Shown here in pieces: positions 6,372-12,944 of a stretch of 12,944 nt of DNA. The notes under the pieces are model-generated. The model worked only from the letters and a program-made list of their open reading frames with translations. It was not told where the DNA came from and did no database searches. Within the stretch, counting starts at the first letter, position 1, and every line of letters starts with the position of its first letter. The position numbers and the translations under genes were made by a program. This stretch comes from Roseateles_E cavernae. Lineage in GTDB: Bacteria; Pseudomonadota; Gammaproteobacteria; Burkholderiales; Burkholderiaceae_C. The DNA is taken from assembly GCF_040187885.1 (NCBI RefSeq), contig NZ_JBDPLH010000021.1, positions 1-12,944 of the forward strand, in the 5' to 3' direction.

Positions 6372-7688
6372 TCATGCGGACAGGCGCAAGGAGCCGAACA
6401 GCCCCTGGGTTTCCTCGCCTGGTCCGGCTGCGAAGTACAGGGCGTTGCGGTCCCCCAGGCTGGCGCCGTTACCGAACTGCAGGCCCCACAAGCCTGCGAT
6501 CTCGACACGCGCTCCGTCCGGGCGGCGCAGGTAGTCGATGAAGCGGCCACTCGCGATGTCGTAGGCCGCGATACGCCCCGCGCCACCGAAATTGCCCACC
6601 AACAGCGCGCCTGACGCGCGGCCGAAGTTCGGCGGCGCGATCGCCAGGCCCCAGGGCGCGTTCAGCCGGCCGTCGTCGGCGAAGGCCTTCAGCAAGCGGC
6701 CACTCGTATCGAACATCACCACCCGGCCGCGCGATGGGCGCTCGCCTTCAGCACCGGCAGCGATCGCATCCTCCTCGGCGGCGTAGAACTTCGTCGGGTC
6801 GGCCGGGTCGGGCTGCGACTTGGCGTAGGCGACAAAGACGAAGGCGGCACCGTTCCACTCGAGCACCTGCACATTGAAGGGCACATAGTCGCCGGGTGTC
6901 GGCTTGGTCTTCGCACCGATGAAGGGATTGGCGAAGGCCGCGCCGAGCGCGATCGGCTGCCACTGTGCATCCCAGGCGCGCAGCTGCGGGTCGGCACCGA
7001 AGTCGGCGGCCCACAGGACGTCCCATGTACCGGGCTTGATGGCAAGGCCGAAGTAGGCGTGGCCGTCAGCGCTGTTGTCGATCACCGCTACAGCCAAGCC
7101 GTCACGGCGCACGATGCTGCCGTCGGCTGCGTCGCGCTCGGTCCAGGCCGAGACCAGGCCGGAATCGGTGCAGAATACAAAACGTGCCGAGCCCGACAGC
7201 GTGCGCGCGACGCCATCGACCTGCACCGCCTGCCCAGTCACTGGAAAGCTGCTGCCGGTGAGCGGCGCGCCGTTGAAAACGACGCCGGTCGTGAACCCGA
7301 TGAACTTGTCGGTGTCACCGACCTCCGGTTCGCCGTCGAGTGCGCCGGCGCCGGGAATCTTGACGATGGCCAGCGCATCCTGGAACAGCGGGTGCAAGGC
7401 GCTATCGGACGAGGCCTTGACGTCGCCGACAAATTGGTAGGAGTAGCCGCCCGCAGCCACCCAGAAGTGGCCGCCGGACCCGGCAGGTCGGATGGCGATG
7501 CCCCAGGCGTTGCGGAACTCCAAGGCCTGCCGGGTGGCTCCCAGCGCCGGCTTGAAGGTGGCGGCCGACCCGGAGTCAGACACGAGGTTGGCTTGGATGT
7601 AGCGGTTGGGTGCTTCGGCATCGCCGCCACCGCATGCGGCCAACAGGGTGGTGGCGCTGGTGGTGATCAGGAACTCTCTGCGTTGCAT
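6372..7688 (-). CDS. TIGR03118-family protein, predicted Tat-exported lipoprotein
   Basis: The 438-residue product begins MQRREFLITTSATTLLAACG: a twin arginine (R3-R4) followed by a hydrophobic stretch and a lipobox with C19. It is therefore expected to be exported folded and lipid-anchored. The body matches the conserved TIGR03118 family of unknown function. It shows repeated blade-like segments such as NAWGIAI, GLAIKPGTWDVLWAADFG, NAPWGLAIAPPNFG, LLVGNFGGAGRI and IAGLWGLQFGNG, which suggests a beta-propeller. A GAGAAG ribosome site precedes the ATG at 7688. It stands alone between a convergent solute-binding gene and the HD-GYP gene, behind a promoter with a Fur-box-like sequence at 7950-7979. 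Its biochemical role is not known. Confidence 0.8.
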   Translation of the reverse strand: MQRREFLITTSATTLLAACGGGDAEAPNRYIQANLVSDSGSAATFKPALGATRQALEFRNAWGIAIRPAGSGGHFWVAAGGYSYQFVGDVKASSDSALHPLFQDALAIVKIPGAGALDGEPEVGDTDKFIGFTTGVVFNGAPLTGSSFPVTGQAVQVDGVARTLSGSARFVFCTDSGLVSAWTERDAADGSIVRRDGLAVAVIDNSADGHAYFGLAIKPGTWDVLWAADFGADPQLRAWDAQWQPIALGAAFANPFIGAKTKPTPGDYVPFNVQVLEWNGAAFVFVAYAKSQPDPADPTKFYAAEEDAIAAGAEGERPSRGRVVMFDTSGRLLKAFADDGRLNAPWGLAIAPPNFGRASGALLVGNFGGAGRIAAYDIASGRFIDYLRRPDGARVEIAGLWGLQFGNGASLGDRNALYFAAGPGEETQGLFGSLRLSA

Positions 7689-7949
7689 GGGGCTTCTCGG
7701 GTGTTGGGTCTTCGGGCGCGGGCAACGGCTTCGCGGCGAACGCGGTCCGGGCTAACGCGCGGTCACGCTAGCGGCCCTGTTCAAGGGCGACTAGAACGGT
7801 GGTCCGCACGATCTGCTGCACACCGTTCTCGGTACAAGGTATGAAGCGCACCGTCGCAGGGGTCATGACATCCGCGCGGCCGGACCCGGAGTCCTTGCTC
7901 GATAACGCCAGTTCTGCCTTGCGCGGATCGAGATCATTTCGATTGCATG
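7689..7949 (-). other. Long untranslated leader of the TIGR03118 gene
   Basis: About 250 bases separate the predicted promoter from the gene start. I see no convincing gene on either strand. A 32-codon minus-strand frame (7866-7768, starting MTPATVRFIPCTENG) lacks a ribosome site and resembles nothing I know. A small stem GCCCT/AGGGC with a five-base loop lies at 7774-7788. The stretch may be a regulated leader, hold an unrecognised small RNA or peptide, or be a degraded gene. Confidence 0.35.
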
Positions 7950-7979
7950 ATTATAAATGCGAATGAATCTCAATTGCAA
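7950..7979 (-). promoter_or_regulatory. Sigma-70 promoter overlapped by a Fur-box-like sequence
   Basis: On the minus strand TTGCAA (7979-7974) is followed after 18 bases by a perfect TATAAT (7955-7950). The spacer and -35 region contain GCAATTGAGATTCATTCGC (7977-7959), which matches 12 of 19 positions of the classical Fur consensus. It also resembles the AATGAGAATNATTCGCATT form common upstream of iron genes. Fur bound here would block RNA polymerase when iron is plentiful. The promoter points at the TIGR03118 lipoprotein gene, whose start is about 260 bases downstream. Confidence 0.55.
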
Positions 7980-8075
7980 ATATGCAGATAAGTCTGCACG
8001 ACCGTTGTGCCAAACCTTCGTCGGTCGGATCGGCACGCCAGATAGGGGCAGGCCCTGCGGGCGAGGCGCCAGAAG

Positions 8076-8093
8076 GCTTGCTGCAGCGCAAGC
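8076..8093 (-). terminator. Small hairpin downstream of the HD-GYP gene
   Basis: A perfect 6-bp inverted repeat, GCTTGC and GCAAGC with a six-base loop, lies about 27 bases beyond the HD-GYP stop codon. On the minus-strand transcript it is followed by CCTTCT, not by a U-run, so it is only a weak terminator candidate. Confidence 0.25.
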
Positions 8094-8119
8094 ATTGCCA
8101 CGAACCTGACCAACAGCTG

Positions 8120-9358
8120 TCAAGACCGCGGCGCGCCCCAGAGTGCGTTCAAGTCCTTGAAAGGCCAGTCGTCCGGCGACTCACAGGCGATCACCTTGTC
8201 CTGGCACCAGGGGCCTGCAAGGTCGATCTCCTGCGGCTCGATGCGAAGATTGGACTTGGTGCTGAAAAACACCTTGACCTTCGGCGCCAGCAAGGATCGC
8301 GGATCCTGCGACATCACCACGGCGAGCCGCCCCGATTGCAGCCGCACCAAGGAACCAATCGGGTAGATCCCGACAGTCTTCACAAAGGCCTGAAAAATAC
8401 GCGGCTCGAAATGCCCTTTCCATTGGGCCATGCGCCGCAGTGATTCGCCGGGATCCCAGCCGCTCTTGTATGGGCGCACCGAGGTGATGGCGTCATAGAC
8501 ATCGCAGACCGCGCCCATCTTGGCGAACAGGCTGATCTGCTCGCCGACCAGCCCATGCGGATAGCCGCTGCCGTCAATCTTCTCGTGATGGTGCAGGCAC
8601 ACATCCAGCACCAACGGGCCGGCGCCGGAGCCCCCCAGCAGCAGCTCATGTCCGCGCTCCGGGTGGCTTTTCATGATCTCGAACTCGGCATCGGTGAGCT
8701 TGCCGGGCTTCCTGAGCACATCCAGCGGCATGAGTGCCTTGCCCAGATCATGCAGCATGCCGGCCAGCCCGGCCTTCTTGAGCTGATCGCCCTCCAGCCC
8801 CAGTTGCCTGCCCAGGGAGACCATCAGCGCACACACGGCCACCGAGTGCATATAGGTGTATTCGTCGCGTCGCTTCAATCGTGCAACGCTGATCAAGGCG
8901 CCGGGGTTGTGCAACACCGAAGCCGAGATCTCGTCCACCAGCGCACCACATTGCTCGATGCTGATGGCCTTGCCAAGCCGTGCTTCACCAAACAACGCCG
9001 TGATCTTCGGCACCGAACGACGGTACAGGGCCGCCGCCTTGGCCAGCGCAGCTTCTCCCGTCTCGATGACATCGAGCTCCATGGGCATGGTCGCGGCACA
9101 CTCCAGCTCGCGCTCCACCTCCTCGGCCACTGCCTGCCGCGTGACCACAGGATGATGGCCCTCGGCATGCTCGACATCCAGGCCTTTGGTGGTGTCGATC
9201 CAGAGTTCCTTGATGCCCCCTGAAACGACGCGCTGGCGCTCCGTTTCACTGCGCAGCATGAACTTGGCCCGCCAGAACGGATGGTCCATCCATGAGCCGC
9301 AGAACTCATGGACATGCATCCCCAGACGCAGTTGGTCAACGTGGATTCTCTTGATCAC
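8120..9358 (-). CDS. DUF3391 / HD-GYP cyclic-di-GMP phosphodiesterase
   Basis: The 412-residue protein starts MIKRIHVDQLRLGMHVHEF, the usual opening of the DUF3391 domain, followed by an HD-GYP domain at about 165-335. HD-GYP enzymes hydrolyse c-di-GMP to GMP in the cytoplasm. Visible metal and catalytic residues are H171, the HD pair H203-D204 in MLHDLGK, H232 in SHPERG, H256-H258, and D286 in VCDVYDAIT. The signature is HHHEKIDGSGYPHG, with GYP at 265-267. All key residues are present, so the enzyme is probably active. A start at GTG 9358 fits the family's N-terminus, though its ribosome site is weak. It lies 71 bases after cheZ on the same strand and is probably co-transcribed, linking CheY-P control to c-di-GMP removal. 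Confidence 0.9.
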   Translation of the reverse strand: MIKRIHVDQLRLGMHVHEFCGSWMDHPFWRAKFMLRSETERQRVVSGGIKELWIDTTKGLDVEHAEGHHPVVTRQAVAEEVERELECAATMPMELDVIETGEAALAKAAALYRRSVPKITALFGEARLGKAISIEQCGALVDEISASVLHNPGALISVARLKRRDEYTYMHSVAVCALMVSLGRQLGLEGDQLKKAGLAGMLHDLGKALMPLDVLRKPGKLTDAEFEIMKSHPERGHELLLGGSGAGPLVLDVCLHHHEKIDGSGYPHGLVGEQISLFAKMGAVCDVYDAITSVRPYKSGWDPGESLRRMAQWKGHFEPRIFQAFVKTVGIYPIGSLVRLQSGRLAVVMSQDPRSLLAPKVKVFFSTKSNLRIEPQEIDLAGPWCQDKVIACESPDDWPFKDLNALWGAPRS

Positions 9359-9429
9359 CGGAAGCCTTTGTTCGTAACCCGCCTGTATCGACTCGAGCGG
9401 CCATCCGGGCCAGCTTGGCGGGCTTGCGC

Positions 9430-9948
9430 TCAGAAGCCAAGCGATGCCATCAAGTCGTCCACTTCGCCTTGCTTGAGGGCCTTGTCCGGCACTTGTGGCC
9501 CCGTCAGCATCGGTGCAGCACTGCCGTTATGCACCGCTGCGCCGATCGGCGCCTCAAACACTTCGGTCAGATGAGCTTCGGCGTTCTGAATCAACGCCAC
9601 AGCCTTGCCAATCACCTGACCCGACAAGTCCTGAAAATCCTGTCTCAGCATGATGTCACCAAGCGCCGCATGCTGCGCCCCGGCAAAGACCCCCATGCGC
9701 GCCACCATGCCGCTGCACAGGCGCACGATGGAGCGCGCCCGATCGATCGTGAGGTCCTGCGACGTGGCCAGTCGGTCCAGTGCTGCGCCCATGTCGCGGC
9801 ACTGCGTCACCATGCGCTGACATTCGGGCTGAGCGCTTTCCACGATCCCCAGCACTTCATGTGCAGCAACTTCGGTCATGCGACTCGCATAGGCCAAGCG
9901 TTCGCGCGCGTCGGGCATTTCCTGCAACAGATGTAGAACGCTGGTCAT
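9430..9948 (-). CDS. cheZ: CheZ, phosphatase of phosphorylated CheY
   Basis: The 172-residue protein carries the CheZ active-site motif QDFQDLSGQVI. D107 and Q111 correspond to the Asp and Gln of the DLTGQ motif that promote CheY-P hydrolysis in E. coli. The C-terminus GEVDDLMASLGF matches the helix that docks CheY-P. It is shorter than E. coli CheZ (214 residues), mainly in the N-terminal region and the linker between active site and tail. The ATG at 9948 has GGAGAG nine bases upstream. It sits apart from any cheA/cheY operon in this window and precedes an HD-GYP gene. Confidence 0.9.
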   Translation of the reverse strand: MTSVLHLLQEMPDARERLAYASRMTEVAAHEVLGIVESAQPECQRMVTQCRDMGAALDRLATSQDLTIDRARSIVRLCSGMVARMGVFAGAQHAALGDIMLRQDFQDLSGQVIGKAVALIQNAEAHLTEVFEAPIGAAVHNGSAAPMLTGPQVPDKALKQGEVDDLMASLGF

Positions 9949-10052
9949 AAAAATGCTCTCCGGTTCAAGACTTCACACCTCGGCACGACAGGATGCCAAC
10001 GACGACTGACGATGGACTTAGTCGTTATGCCAATCCTGCGACGATGGCAGCA

Positions 10053-10081
10053 ATGATAGTCAAATGATTAAATTGAAACAA
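10053..10081 (-). promoter_or_regulatory. Possible sigma-70 promoter of cheZ
   Basis: On the minus strand TTGTTT (10081-10076) and TATCAT (10058-10053) are 17 bases apart, in an AT-rich patch about 105 bases before the cheZ start. The -10 box matches five of six consensus bases, the -35 box only three. The remaining bases of the 9949-10234 gap show no gene. Confidence 0.3.
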
Positions 10082-10234
10082 TACCGGGTGAGGGCAATGT
10101 CGAGGAGAATTCACGCGCTCGGCAAGGTGCCCGAGGGTTTCGATCCCGCAGAGTCATGGCGTTTGGCACCGATGACGCAGGGCGTCTGCAGAATGCCTTG
10201 CCTATCTGGCTTCGCAGGTCAACGTTGGCAAGCC

Positions 10235-11050
10235 TCAGTTCGGCACGATGTCCGACAAACCATGGCGCTGGGCTGCGGCCCGCAAACGACCATCGCGCTT
10301 GATGCAGACGACGAAGCGATCAAGTCGGGCCTGCCAACGCGTGTCGCCGAGCTTGCTGGCATACCCATAGGGCAGCACAAAAATGGGTTCAGGCGGAGAA
10401 ATGAGGCGAGCCCAAGTGACGCGGCTCAGCAAACGCCGGCTGTAGGGGTAGTCGGTCATGAAGACGTCGACACGCCCCGATTCCAGCGCCTGCTCCCGCG
10501 TCGCCGGTGCACGAACGACGACAATCCTCGCCTGCTTCAGCCCCCCCATCATGACTGGCGCCAGGACAGTGCCGGCCTGGACCGCCACGGTGACACCGGG
10601 CCTATCGATGTCGCTCCACTGCCGCACCTTCCAGCTTGCGCGCGGCGCCACGCCGTAGATGTCGCTTTGCAGATAGGGTCGGGTGAAGGCCAGCAACTGC
10701 CTGCGCTGGTCAAGCATGCCCACGGCAAACATGCCAACGTCGCAGCGCTGCGTTTGCAGATCCTCCACCAGCCGCGCAAACGAGGACTCGACATACTCCA
10801 GCGAGACCTTCAGCTCCCGCGCCAACTCGGTCGACAGATCAATGTCGATGCCGCTCAGCTGCTGGGTACGTGGGTGGCGGTACGTGATGCCAAAATAGTC
10901 CGGCCAGATGCACACGCGCAGACGACCGCTAGCGCTGATCCGGTCCAAGGCCGAGTTGGTACTCGGGCCGCCCTGGGCCAGTCCCGGCACCACATGCAAA
11001 GCAAGCATCAGCGCAGTAATCACTACCCATAGGATTCGTGGCATTTTCAT
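10235..11050 (-). CDS. Periplasmic solute-binding protein, SBP_bac_3 family (orphan)
   Basis: The 271-residue product starts with a clear Sec signal peptide (MKMPRILWVVITALMLALHV, cleavage probably after GLAQ or nearby). The family pattern follows: GRLRVCIWPDYFGITYRHP, LSGIDIDLSTELARELKVSLEYVE, then CDVGMFAVGMLDQRRQLLAFTRPYLQSDI given here in its parts CDVGMF, TRPYLQ and GVTVAVQAGTV, and DVFMTDYPY. It ends with a helix resembling GRLRAAAQRHG. The ligand is unknown, possibly an amino acid. The start has GGGGGCT upstream, as in the gene at 5440. It lies 25 bases after an HD-GYP gene on the same strand, almost certainly one operon, with no permease or ATPase nearby. A ligand-presenting role for a sensor is an inference. 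Confidence 0.8.
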   Translation of the reverse strand: MKMPRILWVVITALMLALHVVPGLAQGGPSTNSALDRISASGRLRVCIWPDYFGITYRHPRTQQLSGIDIDLSTELARELKVSLEYVESSFARLVEDLQTQRCDVGMFAVGMLDQRRQLLAFTRPYLQSDIYGVAPRASWKVRQWSDIDRPGVTVAVQAGTVLAPVMMGGLKQARIVVVRAPATREQALESGRVDVFMTDYPYSRRLLSRVTWARLISPPEPIFVLPYGYASKLGDTRWQARLDRFVVCIKRDGRLRAAAQRHGLSDIVPN

Positions 11051-11075
11051 CGAAGCCCCCGTGTGATGTGAGTCG

Positions 11076-11828
11076 CTAGACGGCCTCGATCAAGCTCTCG
11101 AAACTCGGAGGTAGGCGATTGATCTGATCCCGTAACGCCACCAGATCGGCCGCATGCTCAAGAAAGCAATCGACGATGCGCGGATCGAAGGCCAGGCAAC
11201 GCTGGGCGCGCAGCATCTCCAGCGCCACCTCGTCATCGAAGGCATCGCGGTAACAACGATCCATCGTCAAGGCGTCGAAGAAGTCCACCACGGCCACGAT
11301 GCGCCCCGATAGCGGAATGGCCCCGCCGGCGAGACTCAAGGGATACCCGCCACCATCCCAGCGCTCGTGGTGCGTCATGGCCACTTCGGCCGCCAACTGG
11401 AACAGCGGAATGCAGGAACGCCCGAGTATCTGAGCGCCAATGAGCGGATGCCGATTCATGATCTCGCGCTCCTGCGCGGAGTAGCTGCCGGGCTTCTTCA
11501 GCACATGGTCGGGCACGCCGATCTTGCCGATGTCATGCATAGGCGCGGCCCGCCGCAGCATTTGGGCAAACAGCGTGGGCGCCCCCAGCAGCGTAGCAAG
11601 CCTCTCCGCCAGATAGCCGATGCGCACGATGTGCACGCCGGTATCGTCATCTCGCATATCCGCTGCCAGTGCCAAGCGCAGCAGCGCCTCGTGGTGCGCC
11701 CGGGTCACCTCCCTCAGCGCATCGTTGCGCTCGCGGTACATACGACCGAGATCGGCGACAACGCGTTCCATTTGAGAGAACGATGCCTCATACCCACATG
11801 CCACAGAGTGCATCTCGGCCGTTGTCAT
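11076..11828 (-). CDS. HD-GYP domain phosphodiesterase, compact form
   Basis: The 250-residue protein has a short N-terminal helical, probably coiled-coil region (about 15-50) and an HD-GYP domain from about 50 to 245. Key residues are H66 in GVHIVRIGYLAE, H98-D99 in MHDIGKIGVPD, H127 in NRHPLIGAQIL, H153-H154 in MTHHERWDGGGYP (GYP at 161-163) and D182 in AVVDFFDALT. The predicted activity is c-di-GMP hydrolysis. It lacks the receiver domain that often precedes this type of HD-GYP. The ATG at 11828 has AAGGGG seven bases upstream and overlaps the stop of a 44-codon ORF (ATGA). The solute-binding gene follows 25 bases downstream. Confidence 0.88.
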   Translation of the reverse strand: MTTAEMHSVACGYEASFSQMERVVADLGRMYRERNDALREVTRAHHEALLRLALAADMRDDDTGVHIVRIGYLAERLATLLGAPTLFAQMLRRAAPMHDIGKIGVPDHVLKKPGSYSAQEREIMNRHPLIGAQILGRSCIPLFQLAAEVAMTHHERWDGGGYPLSLAGGAIPLSGRIVAVVDFFDALTMDRCYRDAFDDEVALEMLRAQRCLAFDPRIVDCFLEHAADLVALRDQINRLPPSFESLIEAV

Positions 11829-11959
11829 TTGGGTCCCCTTTCAGGCATGGCCACCACAGCCCCAAGCTGATGAAGAGCGTGGTGATGTCCGATCCCCACG
11901 GTCAGCCGGCCCCTCCTGTGCAGGGCCGCGCAGTCATCACCGATCAAAACACTCTCCAT
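11825..11959 (-). CDS. Small coupled ORF upstream of the HD-GYP gene (44 residues)
   Basis: A 44-residue frame begins at ATG 11959 with a strong AAGGAG seven bases upstream, and its TGA overlaps the ATG of the HD-GYP gene (ATGA, 11828-11825). It starts MESVLIGDDCAALHRRGRL and contains GIGHHHALHQLG. The opening recalls the first strand of response-regulator receiver domains (VLIVDD), which often precede HD-GYP domains. It might therefore be the stump of a lost receiver, or a leader peptide that controls translation of the enzyme. No family is recognised. An in-frame start further upstream at 11980 (MATRSPAMES) is possible but lacks a ribosome site. Confidence 0.45.
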   Translation of the reverse strand: MESVLIGDDCAALHRRGRLTVGIGHHHALHQLGAVVAMPERGPK

Positions 11960-11988
11960 CGCCGGACTCCTTGTTGCCATTTTTTCAA

Positions 11989-12016
11989 ATGATACATTTG
12001 GCGCAATTGATACCAA
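11989..12016 (-). promoter_or_regulatory. Possible sigma-70 promoter of the small ORF / HD-GYP / SBP operon
   Basis: On the minus strand TTGGTA (12016-12011) and TATCAT (11994-11989) are 16 bases apart. The predicted start of transcription, near 11982, leaves a short leader that contains the AAGGAG of the small ORF at 11959. The rest of the 11960-12217 gap holds no visible gene other than the possible plus-strand promoter at 12109. Confidence 0.4.
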
Positions 12017-12108
12017 TGCCTTTAGGAGGTGATTTTTCACGCCAGCCCCGAAAATCGGCACGGATGGTGCGGGGGTAGCCCGCTGCAACAAGAGAGCGCA
12101 GATCGGGC

Positions 12109-12136
12109 TCAAGTCCTCGTCATCGCCGGTCGATAC
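12109..12136 (+). promoter_or_regulatory. Possible FliA (sigma-28) promoter of the chemoreceptor gene
   Basis: TCAAGTCC (12109-12116) resembles the flagellar -35 box, and GTCGATAC (12129-12136) matches six of eight positions of the -10 consensus GCCGATAA. The gap between TCAA and the -10 box is 16 bases, one more than usual. It lies about 80 bases before a chemoreceptor gene, a typical FliA target. Confidence 0.4.
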
Positions 12137-12217
12137 AGTCAGAAGCACGCTCGCCGGAACCAAGCCTGTCTCAGATGCAGGCCCGGGCTTCGGGCGGCCA
12201 CTCAGGGAGTGAAGACC

Positions 12218-12944
12218 ATGTTGCTCGACGCCTTGTTTGCGCGCATCCCCAGCGTGCGCGCCCGCCTGACCCTGCTGACCGCCGTGCTATGCCTGCTGAT
12301 GGCCGGGCTAGCGCTCGGCGGCATGGCGATGCTGGCCAGCTCCAACGAATCCCTGCGCACGGTCTACGACGATCGGGTCGTGCCGCTGCAGCAGATCAAA
12401 GCGGTGGCCGATGCCTATGCCGTCACCGTGGTCGACAGCACGCACAAGGTGCGGCTGGGTCAGCTCGGTGCCGCCGCCGCAGCCCGTCAGATCGAGGCCG
12501 CCGGGGAGGTGATACGTCGACAATGGAGCGCCTACAGCCAGACCTATCTGGTGCCAGAGGAGAAGGTCCTGGTGGCTCGCATCACGCCCTTGCTGTCCCA
12601 GGCCGAGAGCTTGCGCCGCGCGCTGCTTGCCGCGCTGGCGGCCGGCGACGNTCAGCTCGGTGCCGCCGCCGCAGCCCGTCAGATCGAGGCCGCCGGGGAG
12701 GTGATACGTCGACAATGGAGCGCCTACAGCCAGACCTATCTGGTGCCAGAGGAGAAGGTCCTGGTGGCTCGCATCACGCCCTTGCTGTCCCAGGCCGAGA
12801 GCTTGCGCCGCGCGCTGCTTGCCGCGCTGGCGGCCGGCGACGAGGCCGCCCTCACCCGCCTGGCCGGCCAGCAGCTCTACCAGTTGGTCGATCCGCTCGG
12901 CGATCAGCTCAACGCGCTGGTGGCCGTGCAGCTGGACGTGGCCA
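12218..12944 (+). CDS. Methyl-accepting chemotaxis protein, N-terminal part (runs off the window)
   Basis: The ATG at 12218 has AGGGAG eight bases upstream. The product begins MLLDALFARIPSVRARLTLL with one membrane segment at about residues 16-40. A periplasmic four-helix-bundle sensor region (4HB_MCP / TarH-like) follows: SSNESLRTVYDDRVVPLQQI, then VVDSTHKVRLGQ, and after the repeated stretch LYQLVDPLGDQLNALVAVQL. This layout is typical of transmembrane chemoreceptors. The HAMP and signalling domains would lie beyond the window. A 191-bp stretch is present twice around an N at 12651. The offset is 192 bases, so the frame stays open through both copies, but the true gene probably has only one. 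The sequence shown is then 64 codons too long. Confidence 0.75.
   Translation, partial: MLLDALFARIPSVRARLTLLTAVLCLLMAGLALGGMAMLASSNESLRTVYDDRVVPLQQIKAVADAYAVTVVDSTHKVRLGQLGAAAAARQIEAAGEVIRRQWSAYSQTYLVPEEKVLVARITPLLSQAESLRRALLAALAAGDXQLGAAAAARQIEAAGEVIRRQWSAYSQTYLVPEEKVLVARITPLLSQAESLRRALLAALAAGDEAALTRLAGQQLYQLVDPLGDQLNALVAVQLDVA
12460..12650 (+). repeat. 191-bp direct repeat, first copy (abuts the N)
   Basis: This stretch starts TCAGCTCGGTGCCGCC and ends GCGGCCGGCGACG immediately before the ambiguous base at 12651. As far as I can see it is identical to 12652-12842. It lies within the sensor domain of the chemoreceptor. Confidence 0.9.
12652..12842 (+). repeat. 191-bp direct repeat, second copy (starts right after the N)
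   Basis: This copy begins directly after the N and ends at the same bases as the first. A repeat that abuts a single N on both sides is the usual trace of two contig ends that overlap but were joined without merging. A genuine in-frame tandem duplication of 64 codons cannot be ruled out from the sequence alone. Confidence 0.9.

Noticed and set aside
7059..7844. Plus-strand frame of 261 codons
   Set aside because: It is antisense to the TIGR03118 gene, an effect of GC-rich third positions. It has no ribosome site or known domain.
8555..9223. Plus-strand frame of 222 codons
   Set aside because: It is antisense to the HD-GYP gene, which carries all catalytic motifs on the other strand.
10064..11032. 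Plus-strand frame of 322 codons
   Set aside because: It is antisense to the solute-binding gene with its signal peptide. The predicted product is rich in His, Gln and Arg, as expected of a shadow frame.
11960..12163. Upstream extension of the 44-codon ORF to 112 codons
   Set aside because: The extra part has no ribosome site, crosses the candidate promoter and shows no coding character. The ATG at 11959 has a strong Shine-Dalgarno site.
12308..12715. Minus-strand frame with an internal repeat
   Set aside because: It is the shadow of the chemoreceptor, and its repeated segment is the duplicated sequence around the N.

Overview
The window looks like a chromosomal piece of a motile, GC-rich betaproteobacterium, probably of the order Burkholderiales. 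This is inferred from the high GC content and GC-rich third codon positions, an IS66-type transposase of the kind common in that order, a short CheZ, HD-GYP c-di-GMP phosphodiesterases, BdlA-like PAS chemoreceptors and a TIGR03118-family Tat lipoprotein. No rRNA, tRNA or CRISPR array is visible, and the genus cannot be named from this sequence.

Layout. Bases 1-507 are insertion-sequence debris: the left end of an IS66-family element with its tnpA (minus strand), cut at about base 45 by what looks like the left end of a second IS66-type element. Bases 511-3100 are an accessory segment of lower GC. It holds two paralogous toxin-antitoxin-like modules placed back to back. Each has an excisionase-type helix-turn-helix protein of about 213 residues followed by a PIN-domain nuclease. 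The minus-strand module is intact, is followed by a tiny coupled ORF and ends in an unusual long hairpin. The plus-strand module has lost the C-terminal part of its PIN gene exactly where the sequence passes into a truncated CheW-type gene.

From about 3100 to the end the content is chemotaxis, c-di-GMP and solute sensing. A soluble three-PAS methyl-accepting chemotaxis protein (minus) carries a one-base frameshift and seems fused by deletion to a CheW-like gene. Divergent from it is an orphan periplasmic solute-binding protein (plus). Next come a TIGR03118 Tat lipoprotein (minus) behind a Fur-box promoter, a cheZ -> DUF3391/HD-GYP pair (minus), and a small coupled ORF -> HD-GYP -> solute-binding protein set (minus). 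The last gene is a transmembrane chemoreceptor (plus), running off the end behind a possible FliA promoter.

How they may work together. The chemoreceptors would feed the CheA/CheY pathway, CheZ would dephosphorylate CheY-P, and the two HD-GYP enzymes would lower c-di-GMP and so favour motility. Two SBP_bac_3 proteins stand next to sensory genes with no ABC permease or ATPase in sight, so they may present ligands to sensors. This last point is inference.

Quality warnings. A single N at 12651 is flanked by two identical 191-bp copies, most likely an uncollapsed contig overlap. The frameshift near 4934 and the MCP/CheW fusion near 3612 should also be checked against reads before any biological meaning is drawn from them.
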